Shown here: positions 13,099-13,146 of the stretch, piece by piece
How the letters are laid out: every line of letters begins with the position of its first letter
Numbering within the stretch: the first letter of the stretch is position 1
DNA from: an uncultured bacterium
Lineage (GTDB): Bacteria > Hydrogenedentota > Hydrogenedentia > Hydrogenedentales > CAITNO01
NCBI GenBank assembly: GCA_937923585.1
Contig: CALDSM010000259.1
Coordinates: 1 to 13,146, forward strand
Reading direction: 5' to 3'
Length of the DNA: 13,146 nucleotides
Program-made: the position numbers and the translations under genes
The notes under the pieces: generated by a model
Database searches by the model: none
What the model was told of the DNA's origin: nothing
What the model saw: the letters and a program-made list of their open reading frames with translations, nothing else

Positions 13099-13146
13099 AG
13101 ATCGGAAGAGCACACGTCTGAACTCCAGTCACGATCAGATCTCGTA
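13099..13146 (+). other. Illumina TruSeq adapter contamination
   Basis: From 13099 the sequence is the standard TruSeq read-1 adapter (AGATCGGAAGAGCACACGTC and its continuation to 13132), then the 6-base index GATCAG (13133-13138), then ATCTCGTA, the start of the constant tail. It is not genomic. Its translations (IGRAHV on + and MCSSDL on -) are well-known contaminant peptides in metagenome protein databases. Coding calls should not extend into it, and the contig's true right end is at or before 13098. Confidence 0.97.

Noticed and set aside
12690..13121. Open frame running into the right end (ends in IGRAHV)
   Set aside because: It is antisense to the Tat-signal gene and its last residues are encoded by sequencing adapter.

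Overview
The window looks like the end of a metagenome-assembled contig from a GC-rich, Gram-negative-type bacterium. The mix of proteins (Ig-repeat protein with a sulfatase-modifying-factor-like domain, GH38-family protein, Tat-exported TIM-barrel-like protein, LysM lytic transglycosylase lipoprotein, multidomain sensor) resembles polysaccharide-degrading lineages such as Hydrogenedentota or the PVC group. That placement is an impression, not a demonstration. The last 48 bases (13099-13146) are Illumina TruSeq adapter with an index, so the right end is a technical end and not genomic sequence.

Left part (1-5141, + strand). The window opens in the 3' end of an Ig-repeat gene (stop at 180-182). 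It is followed by a broken relic of a GH38 gene (192-410). Next comes an intact exported protein with two 94-residue Ig-like repeats and an FGE/SUMF1-like C-terminal domain (560-1975), a strong terminator hairpin, and an intact GH38 alpha-mannosidase-like gene (2343-5141). The order Ig gene then GH38 occurs twice, which suggests an old tandem duplication with one GH38 copy decayed. The Ig segments stayed about 94% identical, while the GH38 relic is only about 77% identical in its best block.

Middle part (5294-9910, + strand). A hybrid sensor kinase-like protein (possible helical N-terminus, two PAS, HisKA-like, HATPase, receiver) has Gln in place of the H-box His. Its stop codon lies inside a good -35 box for the next gene, a lipoprotein lytic transglycosylase with five LysM repeats, which is preceded by a hairpin-rich leader of about 170 nt.

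Right part (10016-12955, - strand, convergent with the middle block). A DUF1015-family protein has its own promoter. Upstream of it lies a Tat-signal protein that looks like an uncharacterised TIM-barrel glycosidase, preceded by two strong inverted repeats.

I found no tRNA, rRNA, CRISPR array, transposase or obvious defence or biosynthetic cluster. The points of most interest are two enzyme-family proteins that appear to have lost their key catalytic residue (GH38 nucleophile Asp, kinase H-box His), the decayed duplicate, and the structured leaders.
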